Shown piece by piece: positions 1 through 8,078 of a stretch of 64,000 nt of DNA (positions are counted from its first letter, which is position 1; the number at the start of each line of letters is the position of its first letter). Position numbers and translations under genes: made by a program. Below the pieces are notes generated by a model that saw only the letters and a list, made by a program, of their open reading frames with translations, searched no databases and was not told the origin of the DNA. The stretch is taken from positions 124,001-188,000 of the forward strand of contig CAYNOT010000004.1 in NCBI GenBank assembly GCA_964398945.1, given 5' to 3'. Source of the DNA: JBGTGG01 sp964398945. Lineage in GTDB: Bacteria; Bacteroidota; Bacteroidia; Cytophagales; Cyclobacteriaceae.

Positions 1-752
1 GCATTGTCAAAATCCAAAACCACTACACCAGTATTCGGACTGGTTGGGGATACGGCCAGGCGGCTGGTACCGGGGTGGTAAGAAATGTTGGCTGCATCAA
101 TATTGAATCCCAATCCTGCAAATGTGGTACTTGGAAAGGTGGCAGTTGCATCAATCAATGTTACCGTATAATTAGGAGTCCCACTCTCTTGCGTGATCAA
201 CCAATAATCAATTCCATTATCGTGCGGGATGGTGATCATTGCTTGTGCCCTGCCAGCAAGGCCTACCGCTACATTTTTTGTTGTCACATCACCGAAAGGC
301 GGGGCAGGGAATGTGGCATTTCCAAATTGTGCCATATCCACTGTAGTGACAAAAATGGTCCCGGCATTATTGGTGAAAATATAATATTGGTTTGGTGTTC
401 CCGGAACCGCTGATAATACAACGGGCTGGTTATTTCCGGCTGTACCATTAAGTCCAAAGCCATTTGGCATTTGTGCATGGTTTAAATCAAATACACGACT
501 TCCATCTGTATAGAAAACCAAATCCCCATTAATGGGATTGGAAGCAACTGCACTTCCCCCGGTTCCAAATGGAGTGGCTTGATTTGATACTAAACTTACA
601 GTATTGTCCGAACGGCTAAACCGTAGCCCTTGGTTGCTGTTTCCAAAATACCAGTTGTGTGCTGAAAAATTTTGTGCAAAAAGAGGTGTAGCACAAATGC
701 TCAAGACAGAAAGCGCAAGGGCTTTAAAAAAGTGTGGTTGTTTTCTAATCAT
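1..752 (-). CDS. N-terminal part of a large exported protein (cut by window edge)
   Basis: An open frame runs leftward from ATG at 752 to the window edge without a stop (about 250 residues). It begins with a signal peptide (MIRKQPHFFKALALSVLS, then ICATPLFAQ), followed by a segment containing NWYFGNSNQGLRFS, a conserved opening of big Bacteroidota surface proteins that often end in PKD repeats and a type IX sorting domain. The rest is Thr/Asn/Gly-rich beta-type sequence consistent with a beta-propeller. The divergent PorP/SprF neighbour is a common partner of such secreted adhesin-like proteins, which supports type IX export. The domain assignment is inference because the C-terminus is outside the window; the gene itself is well supported. 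Confidence 0.75.
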   Translation of the reverse strand, partial: MIRKQPHFFKALALSVLSICATPLFAQNFSAHNWYFGNSNQGLRFSRSDNTVSLVSNQATPFGTGGSAVASNPINGDLVFYTDGSRVFDLNHAQMPNGFGLNGTAGNNQPVVLSAVPGTPNQYYIFTNNAGTIFVTTVDMAQFGNATFPAPPFGDVTTKNVAVGLAGRAQAMITIPHDNGIDYWLITQESGTPNYTVTLIDATATFPSTTFAGLGFNIDAANISYHPGTSRLAVSPTSPNTGVVVLDFDN

Positions 753-953
753 TTCTCTAAAAAATCCTGTACAACTTACTGCACGTAACCTAATTAATCA
801 ATCGTAAAACGCCCAAGTTCCACGAAAGTATACAATTTGATAGAAATTAACGTTAAGTACCCGAAAAGCAGCATATTTGCGTGAAGTGGTTTTATTAAAA
901 TTGAATTATCGTTTACTTTGCTTCGGTTGACTTGTGTGAAATCCCCCAAATGG

Positions 954-1991
954 ATGTATAAAAGGTTACTAATAATTTTCTCGTTAATACTGGCACTGCA
1001 AGAAGCGGTAACTGCGCAGGATCCTCAATTTTCCCAGTTTTATGCAGCCCCGCTATACTTAAACCCGGCATTTGCCGGAGGAACAGGGCAAGCACGTGCA
1101 GGAATGAATTATCGCAACCAATGGCCGGCCATTGATGCGAACTTCACCACCATGTCCGTATATGGTGATTATTTCTTTGAAGATTATAATAGTGGTGTTG
1201 GCGTTTTGATTTCACGCGATGTTGAGGGACTGGCCGGACTTCGTTCGATTAGCTTGGCGCTTCAATATTCCTATGAACTTTCCATTACGGATTATCTTGG
1301 CTTTCGCCCCGGTTTTCAGGTGGCTGTTTACAATCGGGATATCAATTTTGATAAACTCACTTTTGGGGACCAGTTTGATGGCAACGGGGATGTTGTTCAA
1401 CCAACGCAGGAAATTTTAAACTCGCAAGGAAGCAAAACATTTGTTGACCTTTCCGTAGGCGGTGTGTTGTTTACTAAAAATGCATGGTTGGGGGTGGCTG
1501 CACACCATCTTAACCAACCGAACCAATCGTTGATAGGGGAAGCGAGCAAGCTTCCGATTAAACTTTCATTTCACGGAGGTTTTAAATTTTATATGAAGCC
1601 GGGTGTTGTTGGCAGTGGCGTTTATGCACGCAATGCCGAGCGAAGTATAGCGCCTGCTTTTCAATACAAGCACCAGGGGAATTTTGATCAGTTGGACCTG
1701 GGAATGTATTTTACTTTTGAGCCGATTGTACTCGGTACGTGGTACCGTGGCGTCCCATTTAAAACATTGAATGGGTTTGTGAACAACGAGTCGATTGTAC
1801 TGTTGGTTGGTTTTACAAAGCTTGGAAGCAAGGATGCGATCAACATTGGGTATAGCTTCGATTATACCATTTCACAATTAGGGATTGGTAGCGGTGGTGC
1901 GCATGAGTTTAGCCTGGTCTACACCTGGCCAATGCGCGACCCAAGAAAACCACCACGGGATAAAATGATTATTCCATGTCCGGACTTTTAA
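954..1991 (+). CDS. PorP/SprF family type IX secretion-associated outer membrane protein
   Basis: This 345-residue protein belongs to the PorP/SprF family, outer-membrane beta barrels that help type IX secretion substrates reach or attach to the cell surface. The start at 954 is preferred to the upstream frame opening at 918 because it begins directly with a signal peptide (MYKRLLIIFSLILALQEA, cleavage near VTAQ). The family hallmark QDPQFSQFYAAPLYLNPAFAG follows at about residues 22-42 (given here as two overlapping pieces: QDPQFSQFYAAPLY and YLNPAFAG). The rest alternates aromatic and glycine residues as in a barrel and ends with a proline-rich tail. It is divergent from the large exported protein at the window start, its probable client. 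Function at family level is firm; the client is inferred. Confidence 0.93.
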   Translation: MYKRLLIIFSLILALQEAVTAQDPQFSQFYAAPLYLNPAFAGGTGQARAGMNYRNQWPAIDANFTTMSVYGDYFFEDYNSGVGVLISRDVEGLAGLRSISLALQYSYELSITDYLGFRPGFQVAVYNRDINFDKLTFGDQFDGNGDVVQPTQEILNSQGSKTFVDLSVGGVLFTKNAWLGVAAHHLNQPNQSLIGEASKLPIKLSFHGGFKFYMKPGVVGSGVYARNAERSIAPAFQYKHQGNFDQLDLGMYFTFEPIVLGTWYRGVPFKTLNGFVNNESIVLLVGFTKLGSKDAINIGYSFDYTISQLGIGSGGAHEFSLVYTWPMRDPRKPPRDKMIIPCPDF

Positions 1992-2419
1992 AATACCTTT
2001 CAATACCAACCGTATGTGTTGGCTTGCTTGTCTGGGCAAGTGGATGTTGTTTGTATGGAACAACAGACCAATATACCATGCCCTATGTCGAATTCGTAAT
2101 TCTCGATCAAGCTGGCGAAAATGTTCTGGTTTCAAACACGCTTCCAGCTAATGTGATCTGGTTCTATCGCGAAGGTGCAAAAGCCGAAGCAAGGAATCCG
2201 TATCCGGACTATAGCCGTGGTGTTTTTGTAATGGATGTTCATCCCGGGAACAACTACGCAATCGATATCATCAACCAACCTTTTGTTCAACTCGACCTTT
2301 CCTACTCAAAGCAAAAGGAACAATGCGCAACGCATGAACGCATTTCGGCTGTTTCCATCAATGGTGTTCCGTGGGATTACCATGCGAACCCTGTGCTTAC
2401 ATTCGTCTATAATCCCTGA
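1976..2419 (+). CDS. Small hypothetical lipoprotein downstream of the PorP/SprF gene
   Basis: This 147-residue protein starts inside the last codons of the PorP/SprF gene (16-base overlap), so the two are probably translated together. The N-terminus has a hydrophobic stretch ending in a lipobox, WASGC, with the acylated cysteine near residue 24, so it should be a membrane-anchored lipoprotein. The remainder is a short beta-rich domain with the segments YVEFVILDQAGENV and LPANVIWFYREG. I do not recognise a family. Its position suggests an accessory role for the secretion protein, but nothing in the sequence proves that. Confidence 0.75.
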   Translation: MSGLLKYLSIPTVCVGLLVWASGCCLYGTTDQYTMPYVEFVILDQAGENVLVSNTLPANVIWFYREGAKAEARNPYPDYSRGVFVMDVHPGNNYAIDIINQPFVQLDLSYSKQKEQCATHERISAVSINGVPWDYHANPVLTFVYNP

Positions 2420-2503
2420 AAAGGATTTCCCTACAAACCTTTGTTAGGTAAAATAATTTGATATTACCCGGCAGTTTTCTTTCAAAAAAGAAACTTTATC
2501 CAT

Positions 2504-2511
2504 TAATTTTG
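2504..2511 (+). promoter_or_regulatory. -7 promoter element ahead of the arginine leader region
   Basis: TAATTTTG matches the Bacteroidota -7 consensus TAnnTTTG exactly. No clear TTTG box lies at the expected -33 distance. Transcription from here would start near 2517 and give a leader of about 270 bases before the GNAT gene at 2789. Confidence 0.45.
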
Positions 2512-2576
2512 CGATTAGTAAGAAACTAAATACAACTGGATGCTCTTTTTTGTAACCTCTAATTGAAGTAAAGAAA

Positions 2577-2687
2577 TTGAAAACATTGTTCACCCTCGCG
2601 GTTTTGTCCGCATACCATTCTACTAAGGCCCACAACCTTTCTGCTGCCTGCAAGGTGACCAGGCGATGCCGACCGGCACGTATTTGA
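2577..2687 (+). CDS. Candidate arginine-operon leader peptide (36 aa, TTG start)
   Basis: A 36-codon frame with a TTG start reads MKTLFTLAVLSAYH, then STKAHNLSAACKV, then TRRCRPARI and stop. Four of the last eight codons are arginine (AGG, CGA, CGA, CGT). It lies between an exact -7 element at 2504 and the first gene of the arginine operon at 2789, with two small perfect hairpins between its stop and that gene. This is the layout of a translational attenuator, in which stalling at Arg codons senses charged tRNA-Arg. Against this, the start codon is weak, no U-tract terminator is obvious, and a 36-codon frame can occur by chance. It could also be the relic of a small exported peptide, because its N-terminus looks signal-like. 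Confidence 0.4.
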   Translation: MKTLFTLAVLSAYHSTKAHNLSAACKVTRRCRPARI

Positions 2688-2716
2688 TATAATCTCATTT
2701 CTTGATGATTTGGCCA

Positions 2717-2753
2717 TTGATCAAGGATCAACGGTTCTTGCTTTCATAAAGCA
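2717..2753 (+). promoter_or_regulatory. Two hairpins in the leader before the arginine operon
   Basis: TTGATC-AAG-GATCAA (2717-2731) and TGCTTT-CAT-AAAGCA (2739-2753) are perfect 6-bp stems with 3-base loops. They sit between the putative leader peptide stop and the GNAT start. Neither is followed by a strong T-run, so a terminator role is only tentative; they could be parts of an attenuator or mRNA-stability structures. Confidence 0.35.
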
Positions 2754-2788
2754 CCTTTATCATTTACTACATTTTAATTTTATTTATT

Positions 2789-3538
2789 GTGAATACAGAT
2801 ATCATTGTCAGACTGGCAACAGTTGACGACATCAAATATGCCGAGACTATTACCAAAGAAATGGAAGAGTCGGCCAAAGCGCGTGGCACCGGAATCGCAC
2901 AACGCTCGCCTGAGTATGTAGCGAGGAAGATGGAGGAAGGAAAATCCGTCATCGCGGTAACATCCGATGGTACATGGGTGGGCTTCTGCTATATCGAAGT
3001 ATGGGACCACGAAAAATTTGTGGCCAACTCCGGGTTGATTGTTTCGCCACCGTTTCGCGCAACGGGTGTTGCCAAAGAAATCAAAAGTAAAGTATTCGAA
3101 CTCAGCAGAAAGAAATATCCCAACTCCAAGATTTTTGGACTTACCACCGGATTGGCGGTAATGAAGATCAATTCAAGCTTGGGCTACAAACCTGTGACCT
3201 ATTCTGAATTGACCACGGATGAGGAGTTTTGGAAAGGCTGTAGAAGTTGTGTCAATTTCGATATCCTTACAATGAAGGAGCGCAAAAATTGTATTTGTAC
3301 AGCGATGCTTTTTGATCCCGCAAAAGAGGTAGTAACCGCTCCCATGCCATCGATCATTCCTGTTGCTGGACCGAAAAAAGGAAAGCGGAAAAAGAAACGT
3401 GAATTTAAAGGTAACTTGAAATTGTTTGATCGCTGGGTGAAGTTCAAGCGGTATGTGTTATTGCGTTCGCGCAAGCAAGCAGCGGGCATTCCATCTGCTG
3501 AAAAAAAGAATTCACTGTTTGGGATATTTTTTTGGTAA
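2789..3538 (+). CDS. GNAT acyltransferase, likely the N-acylglutamate synthase of arginine synthesis
   Basis: This 249-residue GNAT protein starts at GTG 2789. The acyl-CoA binding loop is visible at residues 84-97 (IVSPPFRATGVAKE, fitting the R-x-x-G/A motif). No classical argA or argJ is present in the operon, so this first gene most likely makes N-acetyl- or N-succinyl-glutamate. Residues C151, C154, C168 and C170 form a CxxC...CxC pattern that could bind a metal. The C-terminal 55 residues are very basic (KKGKRKKKREFKG near 195) and lie beyond the catalytic domain. The role as first enzyme of the pathway is inferred from position; the GNAT fold is clear. Confidence 0.8.
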   Translation: MNTDIIVRLATVDDIKYAETITKEMEESAKARGTGIAQRSPEYVARKMEEGKSVIAVTSDGTWVGFCYIEVWDHEKFVANSGLIVSPPFRATGVAKEIKSKVFELSRKKYPNSKIFGLTTGLAVMKINSSLGYKPVTYSELTTDEEFWKGCRSCVNFDILTMKERKNCICTAMLFDPAKEVVTAPMPSIIPVAGPKKGKRKKKREFKGNLKLFDRWVKFKRYVLLRSRKQAAGIPSAEKKNSLFGIFFW

Positions 3539-3543
3539 TAAAA

Positions 3544-3695
3544 TAGACCGGCCAGTGTGTTAGATGATGGGATTGGGTAGACCGGCCAGTGTGCGACAGA
3601 CTGAAATGTAATTTCATGTCCCTCGGTCTGTGTCCTCACAGACCGAAAGGCTAGTGATGATAGAATATTAAATGGTCTGTGGGGACACAGACCAT
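3544..3695. repeat. Direct repeat plus two REP-like hairpins between the GNAT gene and argG
   Basis: TAGACCGGCCAGTGTG occurs twice (3544-3559 and 3578-3593). It is followed by two hairpins sharing one stem: TCGGTCTGTG/CACAGACCGA around a TCCT loop (3623-3646) and ATGGTCTGTG/CACAGACCAT around a GGGA loop (3672-3695). The common GGTCTGTG...CACAGACC arms suggest members of a dispersed palindromic repeat family. The second hairpin ends 17 bases before the argG start and could affect its mRNA. Confidence 0.75.
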
Positions 3696-3712
3696 GGGAA
3701 AAAATTGAAGAA

Positions 3713-4945
3713 ATGAAAAAGAAAGTTGTTGTTGCCTTTAGTGGCGGATTGGACACTACCTATTGTGTCAAATATCTAAGCGAAGATAAGGGCTATGAAG
3801 TACATACCATTGCAGTGAATACCGGTGGATTTTCACCTGAAGAATTGCAGCGGATTGAAAAGCACGCAAAAAATTTGGGGGTTGCTTCCCATGTTGCGGT
3901 AAATGAAACCAAAAACTATTATGAAAAAGTAATTCGTTTTTTGGTATATGGTAATGTGTTGAAGAACGGTGCCTATCCGTTGAGTGTAAGTGCTGAGCGC
4001 ATGTCGCAGGCACTGGCGGTTGCCAATTATGCAAAAGGGCTAAAAGCCGATGCAGTCGCACACGGAAGCACTGGGGCCGGAAATGATCAGGTGCGCTTTG
4101 ATATGATCTTTCATATTTTGATTCCCGGAATGGAAATCATCACGCCCATTCGCGATATGAAATTATCCCGCGAAGAAGAAATCAGTTACCTGAAATCAAA
4201 AGGTGTGGAAATGAATTTCGAGAAAGCGCAGTATAGTATCAACAAGGGAATTTGGGGAACGTCAGTTGGCGGTAGGGAGACTTTGAATTCTCTCGGTATG
4301 CTTCCGGAAGAAGCCTGGCCAACACAAGTAACGAAGACTGAATCGGAGAAAGTTGAACTGCATTTTGAAAAAGGAGAATTAAAAAGCGTTAACGATAAAA
4401 CATTTCCACATCCAACGGAAGCCATCAGCTACCTGGAAAAAATTGCCGGCCCGTTTGGCATTGGCCGCGATGTACACGTGGGAGATACCATTATCGGCAT
4501 TAAAGGACGTGTTGGGTTTGAAGCAGCCGCCCCGGTGTTGATTATCAAAGCGCACCATGCACTCGAAAAGCATGTGCTGAGCAAGTGGCAGCTTTCTTGG
4601 AAAGACCAACTCGCACAATTTTATGGTAATTGGTTGCACGAAGGACAATACTTAGATCCGATCATGCGCGACATGGAAGCCTTTCTGACAAGTTCACAAA
4701 AGCATGTTACCGGCACGGTGAGTATCCAACTAAATCCGTACCGCTATCAGGTGTTGGGCATCCAGTCTGATTTTGATTTGATGTCTTCAAAATTTGGTAA
4801 GTATGGTGAAATGAATCTGGGTTGGACAGCAGATGATGTAAAAGGCTTTACTAAAATTTTTGGGAACCAGGTAAGTATCTACCATCAGGTTACAAATTCC
4901 CAGTCGGCTGCTGCCAGCGACCAACAACCCACAACCAGCAACTAA
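3713..4945 (+). CDS. argG: Argininosuccinate synthase
   Basis: ArgG joins citrulline and aspartate with ATP to give argininosuccinate in the cytoplasm. The ATP-pyrophosphatase P-loop AFSGGLDTTYCVKY is at residues 8-21, and GSTGAGNDQVRFD, typical of the family, is near 119. The protein is 410 residues, slightly long: the expected end is at about VSIYHQV, and the last 18 residues are a polar low-complexity tail (TNSQSAAASDQQPTTSN) that looks like translated intergenic repeat. It is separated from the GNAT gene by 174 bases of repeats but lies only 2 bases before argC, so argG to argH probably form the main transcript. Confidence 0.97.
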   Translation: MKKKVVVAFSGGLDTTYCVKYLSEDKGYEVHTIAVNTGGFSPEELQRIEKHAKNLGVASHVAVNETKNYYEKVIRFLVYGNVLKNGAYPLSVSAERMSQALAVANYAKGLKADAVAHGSTGAGNDQVRFDMIFHILIPGMEIITPIRDMKLSREEEISYLKSKGVEMNFEKAQYSINKGIWGTSVGGRETLNSLGMLPEEAWPTQVTKTESEKVELHFEKGELKSVNDKTFPHPTEAISYLEKIAGPFGIGRDVHVGDTIIGIKGRVGFEAAAPVLIIKAHHALEKHVLSKWQLSWKDQLAQFYGNWLHEGQYLDPIMRDMEAFLTSSQKHVTGTVSIQLNPYRYQVLGIQSDFDLMSSKFGKYGEMNLGWTADDVKGFTKIFGNQVSIYHQVTNSQSAAASDQQPTTSN

Positions 4946-4947
4946 TT

Positions 4948-5946
4948 ATGAGTACGCGAATAAAAGCAGGCATCATTGGCGGGGCAGGATACACGGGCGG
5001 TGAAACAGTCCGGTTGTTGTTGAACCACCCGCATGTTGAATTGTCGTTTGTCCAAAGCCGAAGCCAGGCAGGAAAAAAGATTACTGATCTTCATGTTGAT
5101 TTGATTGGTGAAACAGAGTTAGTGTTTGTTGATGCCTTTCAGGATGATGTTGATGTTCTTTTTCTTTGTCTGCCACATGGCGAAAGCAAAAAGTTTGTAG
5201 CAGAAATTTCCATCAATAAAGAAACGAAGATCATAGATCTCGGAAATGATTTTCGGTTAGGGGATGAAGCTGACCTGTCTGCCGTTAAGGCAGGTGATCG
5301 ATCATTTGTATACGGGCTTCCTGAAATTTTCAAGAAAGAAATCCAGCGTGCTTCCAACATTGCAAACCCCGGTTGTTTCGCGACCACCATCCAGCTTGGT
5401 TTGCTTCCACTTGCGGCAAAAGGATTGTTAGGGGATGTCTACACCACGGGTATAACAGGATCCACAGGTGCGGGACAAAAATTGCAAGACACCACACATT
5501 TTACATGGCGTGCCAATAATATTTCAGCATACAAGACACTCTCGCACCAACATCTTGGCGAGATCAACCAAACAATCAAAAAAATCCAGCCGTCTTTTGA
5601 TGGTGCTGTAAATTTTGTTCCCTGGCGCGGTGATTTTACACGCGGGATTTTTGTCACCTCGATGGTAAAGTCTTCTCAATCCCTTGAAGAAGTAACAGGA
5701 TTGTATGAACAGTTTTATAAAGACCATCCGTTCACACATGTGACCACCGGGACATTGGACATGAAGCAAGTGGTCAATACCAACAAGTGTATAATCCAAA
5801 TCGAAAAAATTGGTGATACCCTCGCTATTCATTCGGCATTGGACAACCTTATAAAAGGGGCAAGCGGACAAGCGATTCAAAACATGAACCTGATGTTTGG
5901 GTTTGATGAAACAGCCGGGTTGCTTTTAAAAAATATTGTTTTTTAG
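4948..5946 (+). CDS. argC: N-acetyl-gamma-glutamyl-phosphate reductase
   Basis: ArgC reduces the acyl-glutamyl phosphate made by ArgB to the semialdehyde using NADPH. The Rossmann motif GGAGYTGGETVRLL is at residues 11-24 and the catalytic cysteine is C143 in NPGCFATT. At 332 residues it is of normal length. It starts 2 bases after argG and ends 2 bases before argD, in a tight operon. If the pathway uses succinylated intermediates (see argF'), its substrate would be N-succinyl-gamma-glutamyl phosphate; the sequence alone does not distinguish this. Confidence 0.96.
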   Translation: MSTRIKAGIIGGAGYTGGETVRLLLNHPHVELSFVQSRSQAGKKITDLHVDLIGETELVFVDAFQDDVDVLFLCLPHGESKKFVAEISINKETKIIDLGNDFRLGDEADLSAVKAGDRSFVYGLPEIFKKEIQRASNIANPGCFATTIQLGLLPLAAKGLLGDVYTTGITGSTGAGQKLQDTTHFTWRANNISAYKTLSHQHLGEINQTIKKIQPSFDGAVNFVPWRGDFTRGIFVTSMVKSSQSLEEVTGLYEQFYKDHPFTHVTTGTLDMKQVVNTNKCIIQIEKIGDTLAIHSALDNLIKGASGQAIQNMNLMFGFDETAGLLLKNIVF

Positions 5947-5948
5947 TC

Positions 5949-7070
5949 ATGGAATTATTTGATGTGTATCCACTTTTTGATATTACTCCGGTAAAAGCAC
6001 AAGGCTCCTGGTTGTGGGATGATAAAAATGAAAAGTACCTGGATTTGTATGGCGGCCATGCCGTGATTTCCATTGGGCACAGTCATCCGCATTATGTAAA
6101 GCGACTGACGGATCAACTGAATCAGATTGGTTTTTATTCCAATAGCGTTCAAAATCCGTTGCAAGAAGAACTTGCAAATAAGCTGGGTGAACTTTCCGGT
6201 TACCCGGACTATCAATTGTTTTTGTGCAACTCCGGTGCGGAGGCAAACGAAAATGCGTTGAAGCTTGCTTCCTTTGTTACCGGAAGGAAAAAAATCATTG
6301 CTTTTAAGAAAGCTTTTCACGGAAGGACCTCCGGTGCAGTTGCGGCAACAGACAATCCAAAAATCGTTGCTCCCTTTAATGCAAACCATGAAATCGTATT
6401 TGTTCCGTTGAACGATGAGGAGGCGTTAAGCGATGCGCTAACAGAAGATGTTGCAGCGGTGATTGTAGAAGGAATATTAGGCGTTGGGGGAATTCAGTTT
6501 CCTGCCGATTCTTTCCTTCAGTTTTTAAGCAAGCAATGCAAGGCGAATGGTTCTTTGCTCATTCTCGATGAGGTACAATCCGGCTACGGACGTTCAGGGA
6601 AATTCTTTGCGCATCAATTTTCAGGGATAAAACCGGATGTGATCACGACTGCAAAAGGAATGGGAAATGGGTTTCCAATTGGTGGTGTTTTAATACATCC
6701 TGATTTGAAGCCTTGGCACGGCATGCTGGGGACTACGTTTGGCGGCAACCATCTTGCGTGTGTTGCGGGATTGGCGGTGTTGGAAATTATTGAGCGCGAG
6801 AAGTTAATGGAGTCTGCGACTGTGCTGGGTAATTACCTCATGAATAAATTAAAAGCACTTCCCAATATTATTGAAGTACGCGGAAGGGGGTTGATGATTG
6901 GGATTGACTTGCCCGATTCCCACAAAGAAGTCCGAAACAATTTATTGACCAAGCATAAAATATTCATTGGTGCGGCACAGCCCAATACAATTCGTATTTT
7001 ACCTTCCCTTGCCGTGAAGCAGGATGAACTTGATTTATTATTAACCGCACTAGAGACAGAATTGCGATGA
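5949..7070 (+). CDS. argD: Acylornithine aminotransferase (class III)
   Basis: A PLP-dependent aminotransferase that converts acyl-glutamate semialdehyde to acyl-ornithine with glutamate as donor. Visible family features are the PLP phosphate loop NSGAEANENALKLA near residue 93, the aspartate-containing LLILDEVQSGYGRSG near 200, and the Schiff-base lysine in TTAKGMGNGFP near 235. Length (373) is normal. Its stop overlaps the argF' start by ATGA, indicating translational coupling. As with argC, acetyl versus succinyl substrate cannot be read from this sequence. Confidence 0.95.
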   Translation: MELFDVYPLFDITPVKAQGSWLWDDKNEKYLDLYGGHAVISIGHSHPHYVKRLTDQLNQIGFYSNSVQNPLQEELANKLGELSGYPDYQLFLCNSGAEANENALKLASFVTGRKKIIAFKKAFHGRTSGAVAATDNPKIVAPFNANHEIVFVPLNDEEALSDALTEDVAAVIVEGILGVGGIQFPADSFLQFLSKQCKANGSLLILDEVQSGYGRSGKFFAHQFSGIKPDVITTAKGMGNGFPIGGVLIHPDLKPWHGMLGTTFGGNHLACVAGLAVLEIIEREKLMESATVLGNYLMNKLKALPNIIEVRGRGLMIGIDLPDSHKEVRNNLLTKHKIFIGAAQPNTIRILPSLAVKQDELDLLLTALETELR

Positions 7071-8065
7071 AGAAATTTTTATCAGTAGACGATGTTCCCG
7101 ATCCCGCAGGGTTGGTACAACAAGCATTGGCATATAAAAAGAATCCAATGATCGACAAACAGCTCGGTCAGGGGAAAAAATTAGGAATGGTATTTTTAAA
7201 TCCAAGCATGCGCACGCGAATCAGCACACAAGCTGCCGCCCTCAATTTAGGGATGGAGGTAATTGTGTTCAATGCGGATAAAGATGGCTGGCAGTTGGAA
7301 TTTGTTGATGGTGCCGTGATGAATGGAGACAAAGCGGAACACGTGAAAGAGGCGGCTGCGGTAATGGGGCAATACTTTGATATTCTTGGCGTCCGTACTT
7401 TTCCGCAGCTACAAGATAAGGAAACAGATTACAGTGAACATGTGATGAACCAGTTTGTAAAGTATGCAGGCGTGCCCGTGATTAGCCTGGAAAGCGCCAC
7501 GCTTCATCCGTTGCAAAGCTTGGCAGATCGCGTAACGATAGAAGAAGCGTTCAAAGAAAAACGGAAACCAAAAGTAGTCTTGAGCTGGGCCCCGCATGTA
7601 AAGGCATTGCCTCAAGCTGTTCCGAATTCATTTTCAAATTGGATGAGCAAATGGGACGAGATTGATTTTGTGATTGCCCATCCTAAAGAAGGAGGTTATG
7701 AATTGGATGAAAGGTTTACAGGAAACACCACGATCGAATATGATCAGGACAAAGCATTGGAAGGTGCTGACTTTGTGTATGTAAAGAATTGGTCATCGGT
7801 AAAAGAGTATGGAAAAATCACAAACTCCGATCCTTCATGGATGATAACGGAGGAAAAGTTAAAAAACACCAACCATGCAAGGATCATGCATTGTTTGCCC
7901 GTTCGCAGAAATGTGGTGATCGAAGATGCCGTGCTGGATGGTGAAAGAAGTATTGTTGTTCAACAAGCAGGTAATCGCGTTTGGGCAGCACAAGCAGTGT
8001 TGGCAGGGTTGTTAAAGGCATCTGACCGCTCGAAGGGTCAGACGCCTAAGGCTAGAGTGAAGTGA
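7067..8065 (+). CDS. argF': N-acylornithine carbamoyltransferase, predicted succinylornithine type
   Basis: This 332-residue transcarbamylase has the carbamoyl-phosphate loop as SMRTR (48-52) instead of STRTR, and HCLPVRR near 282. Both are typical of the acetyl/succinyl-ornithine branch rather than true ornithine transcarbamylases. In that branch one residue is known to set specificity: Glu92 in the Xanthomonas acetylornithine enzyme, Pro90 in the Bacteroides fragilis succinylornithine enzyme. Here the aligned motif reads GDKAEH with Ala90. From memory of published mutants, Ala at this place favours succinylornithine. The C-terminal 14 residues are encoded partly by a 7-bp stem hairpin (8021-8042) and may be a non-native tail. 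Confidence 0.93.
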   Translation: MKKFLSVDDVPDPAGLVQQALAYKKNPMIDKQLGQGKKLGMVFLNPSMRTRISTQAAALNLGMEVIVFNADKDGWQLEFVDGAVMNGDKAEHVKEAAAVMGQYFDILGVRTFPQLQDKETDYSEHVMNQFVKYAGVPVISLESATLHPLQSLADRVTIEEAFKEKRKPKVVLSWAPHVKALPQAVPNSFSNWMSKWDEIDFVIAHPKEGGYELDERFTGNTTIEYDQDKALEGADFVYVKNWSSVKEYGKITNSDPSWMITEEKLKNTNHARIMHCLPVRRNVVIEDAVLDGERSIVVQQAGNRVWAAQAVLAGLLKASDRSKGQTPKARVK

Positions 8066-8078
8066 ATAAATATTGAAA

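Noticed and set aside
2444..2731. A 95-codon minus-strand frame opposite the arginine leader region
   Set aside because: It has no recognisable domain and overlaps the promoter, leader peptide candidate and hairpins on the plus strand, which fit the context better.
3199..3756. A 185-codon minus-strand frame across the GNAT end, repeats and argG start
   Set aside because: Antisense shadow: it crosses two real genes and a repeat region and has no protein-like motifs.
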